Source: Pseudomonadota bacterium
GTDB taxonomy: Bacteria; Myxococcota_A; UBA796; GCA-2862545
Direction: 5' to 3'
Length of the DNA: 45,906 nt
Assembly (NCBI GenBank): GCA_002862545.1
Contig: PKDJ01000129.1
Span: forward strand, 1-45,906
Below are positions 9,801 to 18,529 of this stretch, piece by piece; position 1 is the first letter of the stretch, and each line of letters opens with the position of its first letter. The notes under the pieces are model-generated. The model was not told where the DNA came from, ran no database searches, and worked only from the letters and a program-made list of their open reading frames with translations. Made by a program: the position numbers and the translations under genes.

Positions 9801-9911
9801 GCCACCGACCAAGCTGCACTCTGGCTGGGCAACGACACGGTCGCGGTGCCCTTCACTCCCGCCGAGGTCGCCGCGGCCGGGGTGAGTCGGACCACCTTCG
9901 TGCCCGAGTAG
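6882..9911 (+). CDS. Penicillin acylase (N-terminal nucleophile hydrolase) family lipoprotein
   Basis: Lipobox MNSLILLALLGGC; GWGSNAWAVAGSHSADGRALFAGDGHLEL...PMLSVGTNGRVAWSTTQFSGDITDWYAEQ-type block with the candidate nucleophile Ser in GSNAW; long downstream beta chain. Confidence 0.87.
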   Translation: MNSLILLALLGGCPRSESPVEPPETPSPLLGVPESERWSLPGLDAPVYVIHTDAGVPRLYAHDRDDLMRAYGFVLARDRWFQMDLIRRLAKGTVSELLGDVGLDIDLESRMISMTAATDSLLAALDGEQQALLQAYADGFNAYRERVIAGELPLPSEYALAGPLIGKEDPAELMQPWELRDVAGIGGAILFRLGYETGDVGRTADIARIEGLFADAPLGELRQAGAWQVLEDVAPLFDVASAPDGWGQSGARPRGAPAPRRPRALPVEARLLERARERLDRYQDRMGRDHVEGWGSNAWAVAGSHSADGRALFAGDGHLELDIPALMYQVGFDTAHLGEGDESQVGLVLVGMPVLSVGTNGRVAWSTTQFSGDITDWYAEQMVLGDDGLPAATVFQGEERPVEGVEERFEIADIPLLGSVGRTESWVRYTTWDGKWITDVEGEEVGCDSAGPVVNLAGTCVTPGDVDGNGVIDGIAFDFTGLDGGNLFALFDDIGHAGDVVDIHEAMRKASALSQNLVAADVNGDVYYSGYEMVPCRGYLPRESDGTFVDGADPTMLIDGTRYGSFTIPMDASGAVDETQGGDPSRCVVPFDEYPHAFTPEQGYLLTGNNDPAGITFDGNFWNEPYHIGGPWNEAYRGNRIDELLAEAVSSGATLDDMERIQGDHQSQVGRYMAPLMLAAVERVRSVDAAELTDAEARALALYEGSADRIDEAMERLEAWTAAGSPARSGVETFYSAVEPGDREHAVATMIFNTWLGDLNRDTLDDEGLPGAVYASGGTAGRLRLLMRMLEGTGPDNPEALDHWNPATGESVFWDVLSTESVESQDEVIVGALVAALDFLASEPTDDAEGGFGTDDMSAWLWGLRHQVEFRSLVAAYVDDPLFTPIFEPFSITTARLPLADRLTVDDPRYALQWFPRHGDNRAIDASNNGLSGRSFRYGSGPVMRMVFALGPDGVEGRNVIPGGQSGLIDGTHATDQAALWLGNDTVAVPFTPAEVAAAGVSRTTFVPE

Positions 9912-9926
9912 CAGGCTCCGGGCAGG

Positions 9927-12785
9927 TCAGCGTCGGCGCCGGCCCAGGGCGAGGAGGAGCAGCAGCATCGGCCATGAGCCCGGAGTTGGGCTCGCGCCAC
10001 AGCTGCAGCCGGTGGTCGGACTGCGGCGCGATTCGTCTCCCGGCGCCGTCGACGAGCTGCTCCCACTGGGGGCGGTGCTCGGTACACGGCTGACCGCCAC
10101 CGCGTTCTCGCCGGTGACCACGTCGGACCAGAGCGTCGAGCCGTCCGACGCGAACACGGCGTAGTGCCAGTCCCAGAGCTGGAACGCCGCGGCGTCGGAG
10201 TCGAGGTAGGCTCGGCTCGCGCCCGGCTCTCCCGGGAACACGCCAAGGCGGTCGCCATCATCGGGACCCGTCGGCGCGCTGCCGTGCTTTCGCACCAGCA
10301 CCGAGTGGTCGAGGGGCATCACCCAGGGGTCGGTCCAGGACAGCTCGATCGCGTCGGCACCTTCGTTCGCGGTCAGGTCCTGCACCCGGTAGTGTCGTGC
10401 GGGCTCATCGAGCGTGACGACACAGACATCGTCGAGGTGCCAGCCGCCGTACTCCAGTCCCTGGTCGGTCGTGAGGGTCCACGCGAAGTGTGCGGCCTCT
10501 TCTCCGAGGCCCCGCAGGTCGGTGCGCCACCGAGCCCATGCGCGATCGAGCACGTCCTCGCCGAAGGGATTGCGCCACAGCTCGGTGACGGACCCGTCGG
10601 GTGCGAGCGTGGTGAGCGTCGCCTGGTCGTAGCGGGAGCGCTCGACCGTGAGCCAGCGCTGCGTCTCCAGTCGTAGAATCGCCGGATGCGCGAGCCCGAA
10701 GTCGACGAGGGGAGAGAGCGCATACTGGCTGTTGTTGGCGCCGTATTGCCCGTCCCCCTCCAGCTGTGTCCCGAGCACGGCGGCGCCCGAGACAGCACGC
10801 GAGGGGCTGTTGGAGGCCTCGTCGGGGGGCGGGGCGACGGCCCACTCGCTGCGCCACTCGTCGCTCGGCTCGGCGCCGTCGAGCGCTCCGGTCGCGAAGA
10901 GCCAGGCTCCCTGGCCGCTCTCCATGTCGTCACACCAGAGCGGTGTCGTGTCACCCCACCAGACGTCGTAGAGCGCCTCGGGATCATCGCCGTGGCTGGT
11001 GTTCGGATACTCGCCGGTCTCCGTCGTCCACGAGAGGTGGTACACGGTGCGGCCACCGGCTGGTCGGGCCGGCAGTGTGGCCGTGTAGCGGCTGCCCGTG
11101 CGCTCGGGCACGACCTCCGTCCAGGTCCAGCTCTCGGGAGCGCCGCTGGGCTCCTCGACGAGCCGCAGGCGGGCGCCATCCGGGTCGAAGCGTGCGCAGT
11201 CGGGCGTCCCGTTCGTCAGCGTCCACGTGACGACACGGTCGTCGCGCGTGCTGGGCTGGTCCTCCGGGGGAGTGTGCTCGAGCACGACGTAGCCGATGGG
11301 TCCGGGCCCGATCCCGTGTTGGTCGAGCAGGCTGACCAGCTCGCAGCCGTGAGGCGTGCCGTTCGACAGGTCGCCGTCGTCATCGTCCGCGGCGAGCACG
11401 GCCTCGTAGAGGTCCGTCAGGCCCGGCCCGAGTGAGAGGGCATCGAGGAACAGCTCGTCCGTGCGCCGAGCGCCCTCGGCCGGACCGTGCTCGTCGATCC
11501 ACAGCTGTCGCAGGTTCCAGAGGAACGAGCCCCAGATCAGGCCGTCATTGTGGACCTGGCCCACCGCGTCGAAGGGGTAGACGCGGTCCGGCTCGAGGTC
11601 GCGAATCAGGCTGCCCGGCCCGAACGCGCCGAGGCCGACGCGGGGGTCGTCGAGGAGAGTCGCGGAGACGTAGTCGGCGCTCCCCTCGGAGACGTCGCCG
11701 GCGAAGGAGCCTGCGAGGAGTCCGCGGTCGTGCACGCCGTGACCGAACTCGTGGAACACCACGTCGGCGATGACGCCGAAGTTCACGCAGTCGCCGCCCG
11801 CGGAGAGGAAGTTGATGGTGCCGCGGGTGTAGAAGGCATTGCACTGCCCCTCGAGGTCGACCGCCGCGGGGATCTGCTGCGGGAGCCAGGGGTGCTCGGG
11901 CATGCGCTCCTCGAGCCAGTCGCGCACGGCATGGGTGTGATGCTGAACGGCTGCGGCAGCCTGCGACACGTCCTCTCCGCCGACGATCAGCTCGTCGTCG
12001 ATGCCCGATGCCACCACGGTGGTCTCGTCCCTGAGGACCTCGAGGAAGGGCCCCACGAAGGCCACCTCGACGGGTGACTCTCGGTCGTGCAGGCCTGCAT
12101 CGTCAGTCAGCGTCTCCCCGCTCGCATCCGACACCGTGACCTGGCGAGCCGGCACGCGGACGCGCTCGTCTCCGACGGTCCGCTCTGGAATGTCGAGCTC
12201 GAGGGGAAGGCGGTGGCTCCAGCGCAAGAGCTCTCGACCGTCGCGGTCGACGTAGACCACGTCGTCGCCCTCGTGATGCTCTGTGGCCAGGTGGTACGTC
12301 AGCCGGCCGTCGCGGTCGAGGGGGAGCACGACCTCTCCGGGCAGGGGAGCGTCGCCCAGTCCAGGACGGTGCAGTCGGGCCCAGATCAGGTGCACGCGCC
12401 CGTGCTGTGAGATCACGTCGAGTCCGGCATCGACGATGGGGGCACCGCGCCAGTGCTGTGTGAAGCGCACGACCGACCGCTCGCCCCGTGTGCGCCGTCC
12501 CTCCGCGAGCAGCGACGTGGGGTCGACCCCTCCGAGGCGGGCCACGTCGGCGGCGAGCAGCTCGGCGTGCGCCTCGGGGGAGCCAGGACCCATGAGCGCA
12601 CGTGGGGTGTGATTCCGCTCGTCCCAGCGGATGGCCCAGCGGCCATGAACCTCTCGGAACCAGGCGGACTCGCCACTCCAGCGTGCCTGAAGGTGGCTCG
12701 TGTAGGCCAGGTGCGGCGAGGGTGGACCGGGCTGCGGGCCACCGTCCGTCGTGAAACCCAGCAACAGCACGACAAGCCAGGGCAC
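9927..12785 (-). CDS. Secreted zinc metalloprotease (HEXXH) with MYXO-CTERM tail
   Basis: VVFHEFGHGVHDRGLLAGSFAGDVSEGSADYVSATL; C-term TTGCSCGASPTPGSWPMLLLLLALGRRRR. GTG start at 12785 preceded by GGGAGG (ctcgggaggtcgcGTGccc) and followed by a signal peptide WLVVLLLGF. Confidence 0.82.
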   Translation of the reverse strand: MPWLVVLLLGFTTDGGPQPGPPSPHLAYTSHLQARWSGESAWFREVHGRWAIRWDERNHTPRALMGPGSPEAHAELLAADVARLGGVDPTSLLAEGRRTRGERSVVRFTQHWRGAPIVDAGLDVISQHGRVHLIWARLHRPGLGDAPLPGEVVLPLDRDGRLTYHLATEHHEGDDVVYVDRDGRELLRWSHRLPLELDIPERTVGDERVRVPARQVTVSDASGETLTDDAGLHDRESPVEVAFVGPFLEVLRDETTVVASGIDDELIVGGEDVSQAAAAVQHHTHAVRDWLEERMPEHPWLPQQIPAAVDLEGQCNAFYTRGTINFLSAGGDCVNFGVIADVVFHEFGHGVHDRGLLAGSFAGDVSEGSADYVSATLLDDPRVGLGAFGPGSLIRDLEPDRVYPFDAVGQVHNDGLIWGSFLWNLRQLWIDEHGPAEGARRTDELFLDALSLGPGLTDLYEAVLAADDDDGDLSNGTPHGCELVSLLDQHGIGPGPIGYVVLEHTPPEDQPSTRDDRVVTWTLTNGTPDCARFDPDGARLRLVEEPSGAPESWTWTEVVPERTGSRYTATLPARPAGGRTVYHLSWTTETGEYPNTSHGDDPEALYDVWWGDTTPLWCDDMESGQGAWLFATGALDGAEPSDEWRSEWAVAPPPDEASNSPSRAVSGAAVLGTQLEGDGQYGANNSQYALSPLVDFGLAHPAILRLETQRWLTVERSRYDQATLTTLAPDGSVTELWRNPFGEDVLDRAWARWRTDLRGLGEEAAHFAWTLTTDQGLEYGGWHLDDVCVVTLDEPARHYRVQDLTANEGADAIELSWTDPWVMPLDHSVLVRKHGSAPTGPDDGDRLGVFPGEPGASRAYLDSDAAAFQLWDWHYAVFASDGSTLWSDVVTGENAVAVSRVPSTAPSGSSSSTAPGDESRRSPTTGCSCGASPTPGSWPMLLLLLALGRRRR

Positions 12786-12888
12786 GCGACCTCCCGAGTC
12801 AAGGTAACGCACGGTGAGTTGACACCAGCCGTCGTCGCGGACGAGCATGGGGACGGTGACAGGAGGCCGCTGCCGCGAGGAGGTCCGA

Positions 12889-13854
12889 GTGTTCCTGGCC
12901 ATGTTGCTCGCGGCCGCCTGGGCTCAAGACGCCCCACCGGTTCCCGAGCTGAGCGCACAGCTCTACCGCCCGCCCACCGACTCGAGGCACACGCTCTGGA
13001 CGGACGGCACCGGCTCGGTCGTCAGCGGCCTCAAGGCCGAGGGCCGTGCGGTGCTCCAGTACGTCAACCGGCCCTTCGTGTGGGTGCCCGACCCTGGCGT
13101 CGATGCGGAGAAGACCGCACTCGTCTCGGATGCGCTGCAGTTCGACGGCATCGGTGTGCTCCACGCCGGTCGCTTCCGGCTGGGAGTTGTCGTTCCGATG
13201 TACGTGTTCCAGGCCGGTCAGCTCACCCAGAATGGCGGTGGGATCGGTGATGTGGCGCTCGATGGTCGGGTCACCTTCCTGGACAAGTCCAGGGCGGCCC
13301 TCGGGCTGGCCGCGTCGGTGGAGGCGTCCCTGCCGACCGCTACCACCCAAGCACCCCTCGGGAGCGCTCGCCCCATGGTGGACGCCACCCTGCTGATCGA
13401 CGACGAGCTCGGGCCGCTGCTGCTGGCCGCGAACCTCGGCACGCGCATCGGGCCCTCGAGCACGCTGGACAACGTCGACCTCGGCGACCAGCTGCTCTAT
13501 CGGCTCGGTGCGGGCTACGCGCTCACGCCCGACACGGGGCTGTCCTTCGACCTGGGAGGGCAGCTCGCCTACTCGGCGCCACTCTCCAACCCGGCTGGGG
13601 CACCCCTCGAGGGCATGGTCGGCGCGTGGGGGCGCGTCTCGTCGGCGATGGTGCTGCGTGCTGGCGTGGGGCGAGGCCTCACACCCGGGATCGGCTCACC
13701 GGTCGCGCGTGTCGTGACCATGCTCTCGCTCGAGCCGCGAGGCATCCCCGACACGGACGGCGACGGGCTGATCGACACTGTCGACCGCTGTCCTCTGCAG
13801 CTCGAGGACTTCGACGGTGTCGACGACGACGATGGCTGCCCCGACCTGGACTGA
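12889..13854 (+). CDS. Outer-membrane barrel protein with thrombospondin-type-3-like Asp-rich end, no OmpA domain
   Basis: GTG start after GAGGAGG; signal peptide VFLAMLLAAAWAQ; barrel-like region; ends DTDGDGLIDTVDRCPLQLEDFDGVDDDDGCPDLD-stop. Confidence 0.75.
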   Translation: MFLAMLLAAAWAQDAPPVPELSAQLYRPPTDSRHTLWTDGTGSVVSGLKAEGRAVLQYVNRPFVWVPDPGVDAEKTALVSDALQFDGIGVLHAGRFRLGVVVPMYVFQAGQLTQNGGGIGDVALDGRVTFLDKSRAALGLAASVEASLPTATTQAPLGSARPMVDATLLIDDELGPLLLAANLGTRIGPSSTLDNVDLGDQLLYRLGAGYALTPDTGLSFDLGGQLAYSAPLSNPAGAPLEGMVGAWGRVSSAMVLRAGVGRGLTPGIGSPVARVVTMLSLEPRGIPDTDGDGLIDTVDRCPLQLEDFDGVDDDDGCPDLD

Positions 13855-13981
13855 TCTCTGGGGAGCGGGGTCTCTGCCCCGGGTGGCGTGTCGTCGCGTG
13901 AGGTCTCGCACCCAGCATGGCTCGCGAGCGTCGTCTCGATGCGCATCAGGGGACGCCGAGACGCCACCGTCGTCGACGAGG

Positions 13982-14000
13982 CCAGTCGAGAGTCGACTGG
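13982..14000. repeat. Perfect inverted repeat CCAGTCGA-GAG-TCGACTGG
   Basis: 8-bp arms with a 3-nt spacer in the intergenic region upstream of the serine protease gene. Confidence 0.85.
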
Positions 14001-14084
14001 ATTCGTGGGTCCTCGCTGCTCGACATGGCTTTGACTTCGAGGACGCAGATTTACGCTACCCCTGTGTAGCGACTGGAGGAAAGG

Positions 14085-15356
14085 ATGATCGCGCTGCTCG
14101 TTGCTCTCACAGCCAATGGCCAGGTCTTCGACGCGGAGGACGCTGGACTGGGAGTGGGCGACGGTGGGGAGCACCAGCCAGAGGCCGTGGTCAACGGAGA
14201 GCCGGCCAAGGCGGGTGACTGGGACGACGCGGTCGGCATCGTGATGTACGGCTCCTACGTGGGCTGCACGGGCACGCTGATCCATCCCCGGCTGGTGCTG
14301 ACCGCGGCGCACTGTGCGGGAGCGATCACCGACGTGGTGATCGGCTCGACCGACTGGACGCGCAACGGTGAGGTCATCGGCGTCGAGCGCACGGTCGTCT
14401 ACCCGAGCTGGGAGCGGAGCTACGACGCAGCGGTCCTGATCCTCGACGAGAAGGCCAAGGGCTACGAGCCCCGGCTGATCGCGCAGGAGTGCATCCTCGA
14501 CGACTACCTCTACGATGGTGCCGAGGTCGCGGTCGTCGGCTTCGGCGGCACGCGCATCGATGGGGGCGGGTACAACAGCCGGCTGAACGAGGGCTACACC
14601 TTCGTGCAGGACTCCGACGGTGACAGAGACCGAATCGATGGCATCTACACCGGGTTCAACCCCGCAGTCAGCCCGGGTGGCGAGATCGGAGCGGGCGGCA
14701 ATGAGGTCGACTCCTGCTTCGGCGATTCGGGCGGACCACTCTACCTGCTGACGGACGAGGGGGACTACCTGGTGGGCCTGACCAGTCGGTCGTACGCCGG
14801 CGTGCCCTGGAATGAGCCCTGTCTCTATGGCGGCATCTACGTGCGGCCGGACGCGCTGATCGAATGGATCGAGGACGAGACTGGGAAGAACCTCGACGCG
14901 CCGCTGTGCAACCTTGCCCCTTCAGCCTCGGCTGAGACGATCTACGTCCAGCCCGGTGGTCAGGGGAGCACCGTGGTCACGGTGGACGACCCCGACGGCA
15001 AGAACGACAAGGCGGTCTTGTCGATCGGCGTCGATCCTGCCGTCGGTACCGTCGAGGTCCTCGCGGGTGGAGAGATTCGGTACACCGCGCCCGCGGACTA
15101 CGTCGGTGACGACAGCTTCGTGGTGGTGGTCACCGACAAGGGTGCGGCGAGTCGCTATCCGCGAGGAGGTCAGCCGATCTCGATCGAGGTGGAGGTCCCC
15201 GTGGTGGTGTCGTCGGCGCCTGATCCGGGAGAGCTCGGGACGGAGCTGGCGGCGCTGGAGTCCACGGGGGGCTGTGGCTGCGACGCGGCCACACCGAGCA
15301 CCCTCGGATGGCTGTCGCTCACGCCCCTGCTGCTGTTGCTCCGCCGCCGGGATTGA
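14085..15356 (+). CDS. Trypsin-like (S1) serine protease with Big/cadherin-like domain and MYXO-CTERM tail
   Basis: LVLTAAHCAG (His), YDAAVLILDE (Asp), DSCFGDSGGPLYLL (Ser); VTVDDPDGKNDKAVLSI...APADYVGDDSFVVVVTD; C-term GGCGCDAATPSTLGWLSLTPLLLLLRRRD. GGAGGAAAGG SD. Confidence 0.9.
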   Translation: MIALLVALTANGQVFDAEDAGLGVGDGGEHQPEAVVNGEPAKAGDWDDAVGIVMYGSYVGCTGTLIHPRLVLTAAHCAGAITDVVIGSTDWTRNGEVIGVERTVVYPSWERSYDAAVLILDEKAKGYEPRLIAQECILDDYLYDGAEVAVVGFGGTRIDGGGYNSRLNEGYTFVQDSDGDRDRIDGIYTGFNPAVSPGGEIGAGGNEVDSCFGDSGGPLYLLTDEGDYLVGLTSRSYAGVPWNEPCLYGGIYVRPDALIEWIEDETGKNLDAPLCNLAPSASAETIYVQPGGQGSTVVTVDDPDGKNDKAVLSIGVDPAVGTVEVLAGGEIRYTAPADYVGDDSFVVVVTDKGAASRYPRGGQPISIEVEVPVVVSSAPDPGELGTELAALESTGGCGCDAATPSTLGWLSLTPLLLLLRRRD

Positions 15357-15434
15357 TCGCCCGATGCCGGACAGAGGGGTCCCCGCCCATCTCTCGCTGT
15401 TCCTCAGGCGTTCCGCGACTATGCTGAATGGGGT

Positions 15435-16298
15435 ATGGTAGGGCGGATGTCCGAGTCTCTTGTGTCACCTCAGCAGTTCCTGGCCCGCTTTTGGGGCGTG
15501 CGCGGCTCCATCTCGTGTCCGGGACCGACGCATGCCCGGTACGGCGGCCACACGTCTTGCGTCGAGGTGCGCTGCGGAGACCGTCTGTTCATCCTCGACG
15601 GCGGGAGCGGGCTGCGATGCCTCGGTGAGGTGCTTGGTGCGGAGCACCCGATCGAGGGGGACATGCTCCTGACCCACAGCCACATCGATCACATCATCGG
15701 CATCCCGTTCTTTCAGCCGTTCTTCCAGTCGAAGAGCGCGTTTCGCCTGTGGGCGGGGCACCTCGGCCATGGCAGCGGCGGACTCCGCGCCGCCCTCGGT
15801 GGCTTCATGCAGGCACCGCTGTTTCCCGTGCCGCCCCAGGTCTTCGACGCCGCCCTGGAGTACCGGGACTTCGACCCGGGAGCGACGCTCGATCTCGGCG
15901 ATGGCGTCCGCATTCGGACGGCACCCCTCAACCATCCGAACAACGCCACGGGCTACCGGGTGGAGTTCGGCGGGCGCTCCATCTGCTACGTCACCGACAC
16001 CGAGCACGTGCCGGGCGAGCCAGACCAGAACATCTTGGGCTTGATCGCGGGCGCTGACGTGATGATCTACGACTCGACCTACACCGATGCCGAGTTCCCG
16101 GAGCACGTCGGCTACGGGCACAGCACCTGGCAGGAGGGAGTCCGCCTGGCAGAGGCTGCGGGTGTGGGCCGCTTGGTGATCTTCCATCACGATCCCAGCC
16201 ACACCGACGACATCATGGACACCATCGCCGAGGAAGCGGCTGCGATGCGTCCTGGCACGGTGGTCGCGCGAGAGGGAATGACCCTCAGCGTGGCCTGA
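15435..16298 (+). CDS. MBL-fold metallo-hydrolase
   Basis: FWGVRGSISCPGP...YGGHTSCVEVRCGDRLFILDGGSGLR...LLTHSHIDHIIGIPFF...LNHPNNATGYRVEFGGRSICYVTDTEH; an alternative start is at 15447. Confidence 0.88.
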   Translation: MVGRMSESLVSPQQFLARFWGVRGSISCPGPTHARYGGHTSCVEVRCGDRLFILDGGSGLRCLGEVLGAEHPIEGDMLLTHSHIDHIIGIPFFQPFFQSKSAFRLWAGHLGHGSGGLRAALGGFMQAPLFPVPPQVFDAALEYRDFDPGATLDLGDGVRIRTAPLNHPNNATGYRVEFGGRSICYVTDTEHVPGEPDQNILGLIAGADVMIYDSTYTDAEFPEHVGYGHSTWQEGVRLAEAAGVGRLVIFHHDPSHTDDIMDTIAEEAAAMRPGTVVAREGMTLSVA

Positions 16299-16301
16299 GG
16301 C

Positions 16302-18104
16302 TCACCAGCCGCAGGTCCGTCCCTCGTTCTGCTCGGCCAGCCAGGCCTCGAGCGGTCCGAAGTACTCGCGGAGTGCCGAGGCATCCATCTCGCGGGTTCC
16401 CGCAATCTTCTCCAGCGCGTCGGGCCAGGGCTGGCTCGCGCCCATGGCCAGGAGGCCCTTCATGGCGTCGCCAGCCTCGTCGGAGCCGTAGACCGAGCAT
16501 GTGTGCAGCGGCCCCTCGTGACCCGCCTTGGCGCACATCGCACGGTGGAACTGGAACTGGAGCACGTGTGCGAGGAAGTACCGCATGTACGGGGTGTTCG
16601 CGGGGATGTGGTACTTGGCGCCCGGATCGAAGGCATCGGCCGGTCGCTCGCTGGGCGGTGCGATGCCCTGGTACTTCAGGCGCAGCTCCCACCAGCGCTG
16701 GTTGTAGGTCTCGGGAGTCACGCGGCCGTCGAAGACCTCCCAGCGCCACTGATCGATCATGCGACCGAAGGGGAGGAAGGCGATCTTGGCGAGGGCGTCC
16801 ATCATCTGCTTGTTGATCACGGCCTCGTCGGACTCCGAGACCTCGTCCATCAGCCCCAGCTCGTGCAGGTAGGTGGGCGTGATCGACAGCGCGATGGCAT
16901 CGCCGATGGCCTCGTGGAAGCCATCGTTGGCGCCCTGCTGGAAGAGCACGGGCGCCTCGTAGTAGTTCTGGTAGTAGTACAGGTGACCCAGCTCGTGGTG
17001 GATGGTCACCAGCTCCTCCATGGTGGGCTGGATGCACATCTTGATGCGCAGGTCGTTCCGCATGCCCACGTCCCAGGCGGATGCGTGGCACACGACCTCG
17101 CGATCCTCGGGCTGGGTGAACATGGAGCGCTCCCAGAAGGTCTCTGGGAGGGGGTCCAGACCCATGGAGGTGAAGAAGCCCTCTGCGGTCTTCACCATCT
17201 TCTGGTCGTCCCACCCCTGCGCGACCAGAGCCGCCGTGACGTCGAGGCTCGGCTGGCCCGGGTAGGGCTCGACCAGCGGGTAGATGTTCTCCCAGGACTG
17301 GGACCACATGTTGCCGAGCAGGTGTGCGGGGAGGGGACCTGACGTGGGCACGGCATCGCCGTAGGTCTCACCGAGCTCGGCACGGACGTGGCAGTGGAGC
17401 TGCTCGTAGAGCGGAGCGACCTGATCCCACAGGCGGTCGACCTCGGCCTCGAAGGCGTCGGGCTCCATGTCGTAGCCACTGCGCCACTGGTCACCGAGGT
17501 CGGCGAAGCCATTGGCCTGAGCCCCTTGGTTACCGAGCTCGACGAAGCGGGCGTACTTGGTCTTCATCGCCGGGCTGACGGTGCGCCAGCCGTCCCAGGC
17601 CTCGAGCAGGGCGTCGGGGTCGCGGCTCTCGGCGAGGACGGTCGACAGCTCACCGAGGTCGCGGCAGCCGGCGTCGGTGCAGAACTCGCCCTTGCCATAC
17701 ATGCCGGAGAGCTCGGCCGAGATGGCAGCTAGCTCGGCGCGGCCCTCCGCCTCGGGAGGCGCAGGAAGGGCTGTGGCGCGACGCAGCAGCATCAGCTGAC
17801 GTGCGGTGCGTGCGTCGAGCTCGGCGCCGTCGAAGCGAGCGACCTGCGGCACCACCTCGGAGAGGTAGGCCATGACGGCCTCCTCCTTCTCGACGGCGAT
17901 GGCCTCGTTGGCATCGGTGATGTCCGTCTCGTAGTTCCACCAGGCTTCCTCTTGGGCAAACCACAGCTCGTGGAGCTTGGCGTCTACGCCCGAGACCCAG
18001 GCCTCAGCGTCGAGCGGACCCGGAGCAGCCTCGGCAGGGGAGGCGGGTGGAGTGGAGCGGCCGGAGCAGGCCGCGAACGTCAGGAGAAGCAGAGTGTGTC
18101 GCAT
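16302..18104 (-). CDS. M2-family (angiotensin-converting-enzyme-like) zinc peptidase, lipoprotein
   Basis: VTIHHELGHLYYYQNYYEAPVLFQQGANDGFHEAIGDAIALS; N-term MRHTLLLLTFAACSGRS. Confidence 0.88.
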   Translation of the reverse strand: MRHTLLLLTFAACSGRSTPPASPAEAAPGPLDAEAWVSGVDAKLHELWFAQEEAWWNYETDITDANEAIAVEKEEAVMAYLSEVVPQVARFDGAELDARTARQLMLLRRATALPAPPEAEGRAELAAISAELSGMYGKGEFCTDAGCRDLGELSTVLAESRDPDALLEAWDGWRTVSPAMKTKYARFVELGNQGAQANGFADLGDQWRSGYDMEPDAFEAEVDRLWDQVAPLYEQLHCHVRAELGETYGDAVPTSGPLPAHLLGNMWSQSWENIYPLVEPYPGQPSLDVTAALVAQGWDDQKMVKTAEGFFTSMGLDPLPETFWERSMFTQPEDREVVCHASAWDVGMRNDLRIKMCIQPTMEELVTIHHELGHLYYYQNYYEAPVLFQQGANDGFHEAIGDAIALSITPTYLHELGLMDEVSESDEAVINKQMMDALAKIAFLPFGRMIDQWRWEVFDGRVTPETYNQRWWELRLKYQGIAPPSERPADAFDPGAKYHIPANTPYMRYFLAHVLQFQFHRAMCAKAGHEGPLHTCSVYGSDEAGDAMKGLLAMGASQPWPDALEKIAGTREMDASALREYFGPLEAWLAEQNEGRTCGW

Positions 18105-18185
18105 GGTCGGCGGCTTAACCGATGAGCTGTACTTGACGTGCAGCTGGAGGCTGGGAAAAATCCCGCGACTTCCCATGGAGGCAAG

Positions 18186-18503
18186 ATGCGCATGCTCGTG
18201 ATGAGTGCGGCCGTGATGATGGCGGTGGGCTGTGGTTCGTCGAACCAGGAGTGGGTCTGCGACTGCACGACCAACACCGACAACTTCGCGACCGAGGTCT
18301 GTGGGACGACGGGTGACGCGGAGGAGGTCTCACAGGGCGATGCGGAGAGCATGGCCAAGGCGACCTGCGAGGCTGCCGACGAGGCGCATGGGCCCTGTGT
18401 CTGCGACTGTACGCTGCAGGATGCGCCCGACGATGGCTCGAACGAGTGCGATGTCGCGGGCGGCTCGACCTCGACCACGGGCACAGGCACGACGGGCACC
18501 TGA
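18186..18503 (+). CDS. Small Cys-rich lipoprotein with Ser/Thr/Gly tail
   Basis: MRMLVMSAAVMMAVGCGSSNQEWVCDCTTNTDN...GGSTSTTGTGTTGT; lipobox VGC. Confidence 0.65.
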   Translation: MRMLVMSAAVMMAVGCGSSNQEWVCDCTTNTDNFATEVCGTTGDAEEVSQGDAESMAKATCEAADEAHGPCVCDCTLQDAPDDGSNECDVAGGSTSTTGTGTTGT

Positions 18504-18529
18504 TGGTGCCGGACCCCTGCCCGGGTCCG
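18495..18529 (+). terminator. Two adjacent GC hairpins at the 3' end of the small lipoprotein gene (candidate terminator or 3' stabiliser)
   Basis: GGCACC-TGAT-GGTGCC (18495-18510, loop contains the TGA stop) and CGGACCC-CTGCCC-GGGTCCG (18510-18529, C18510 shared so mutually exclusive at that base). No following T-run. Confidence 0.45.
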
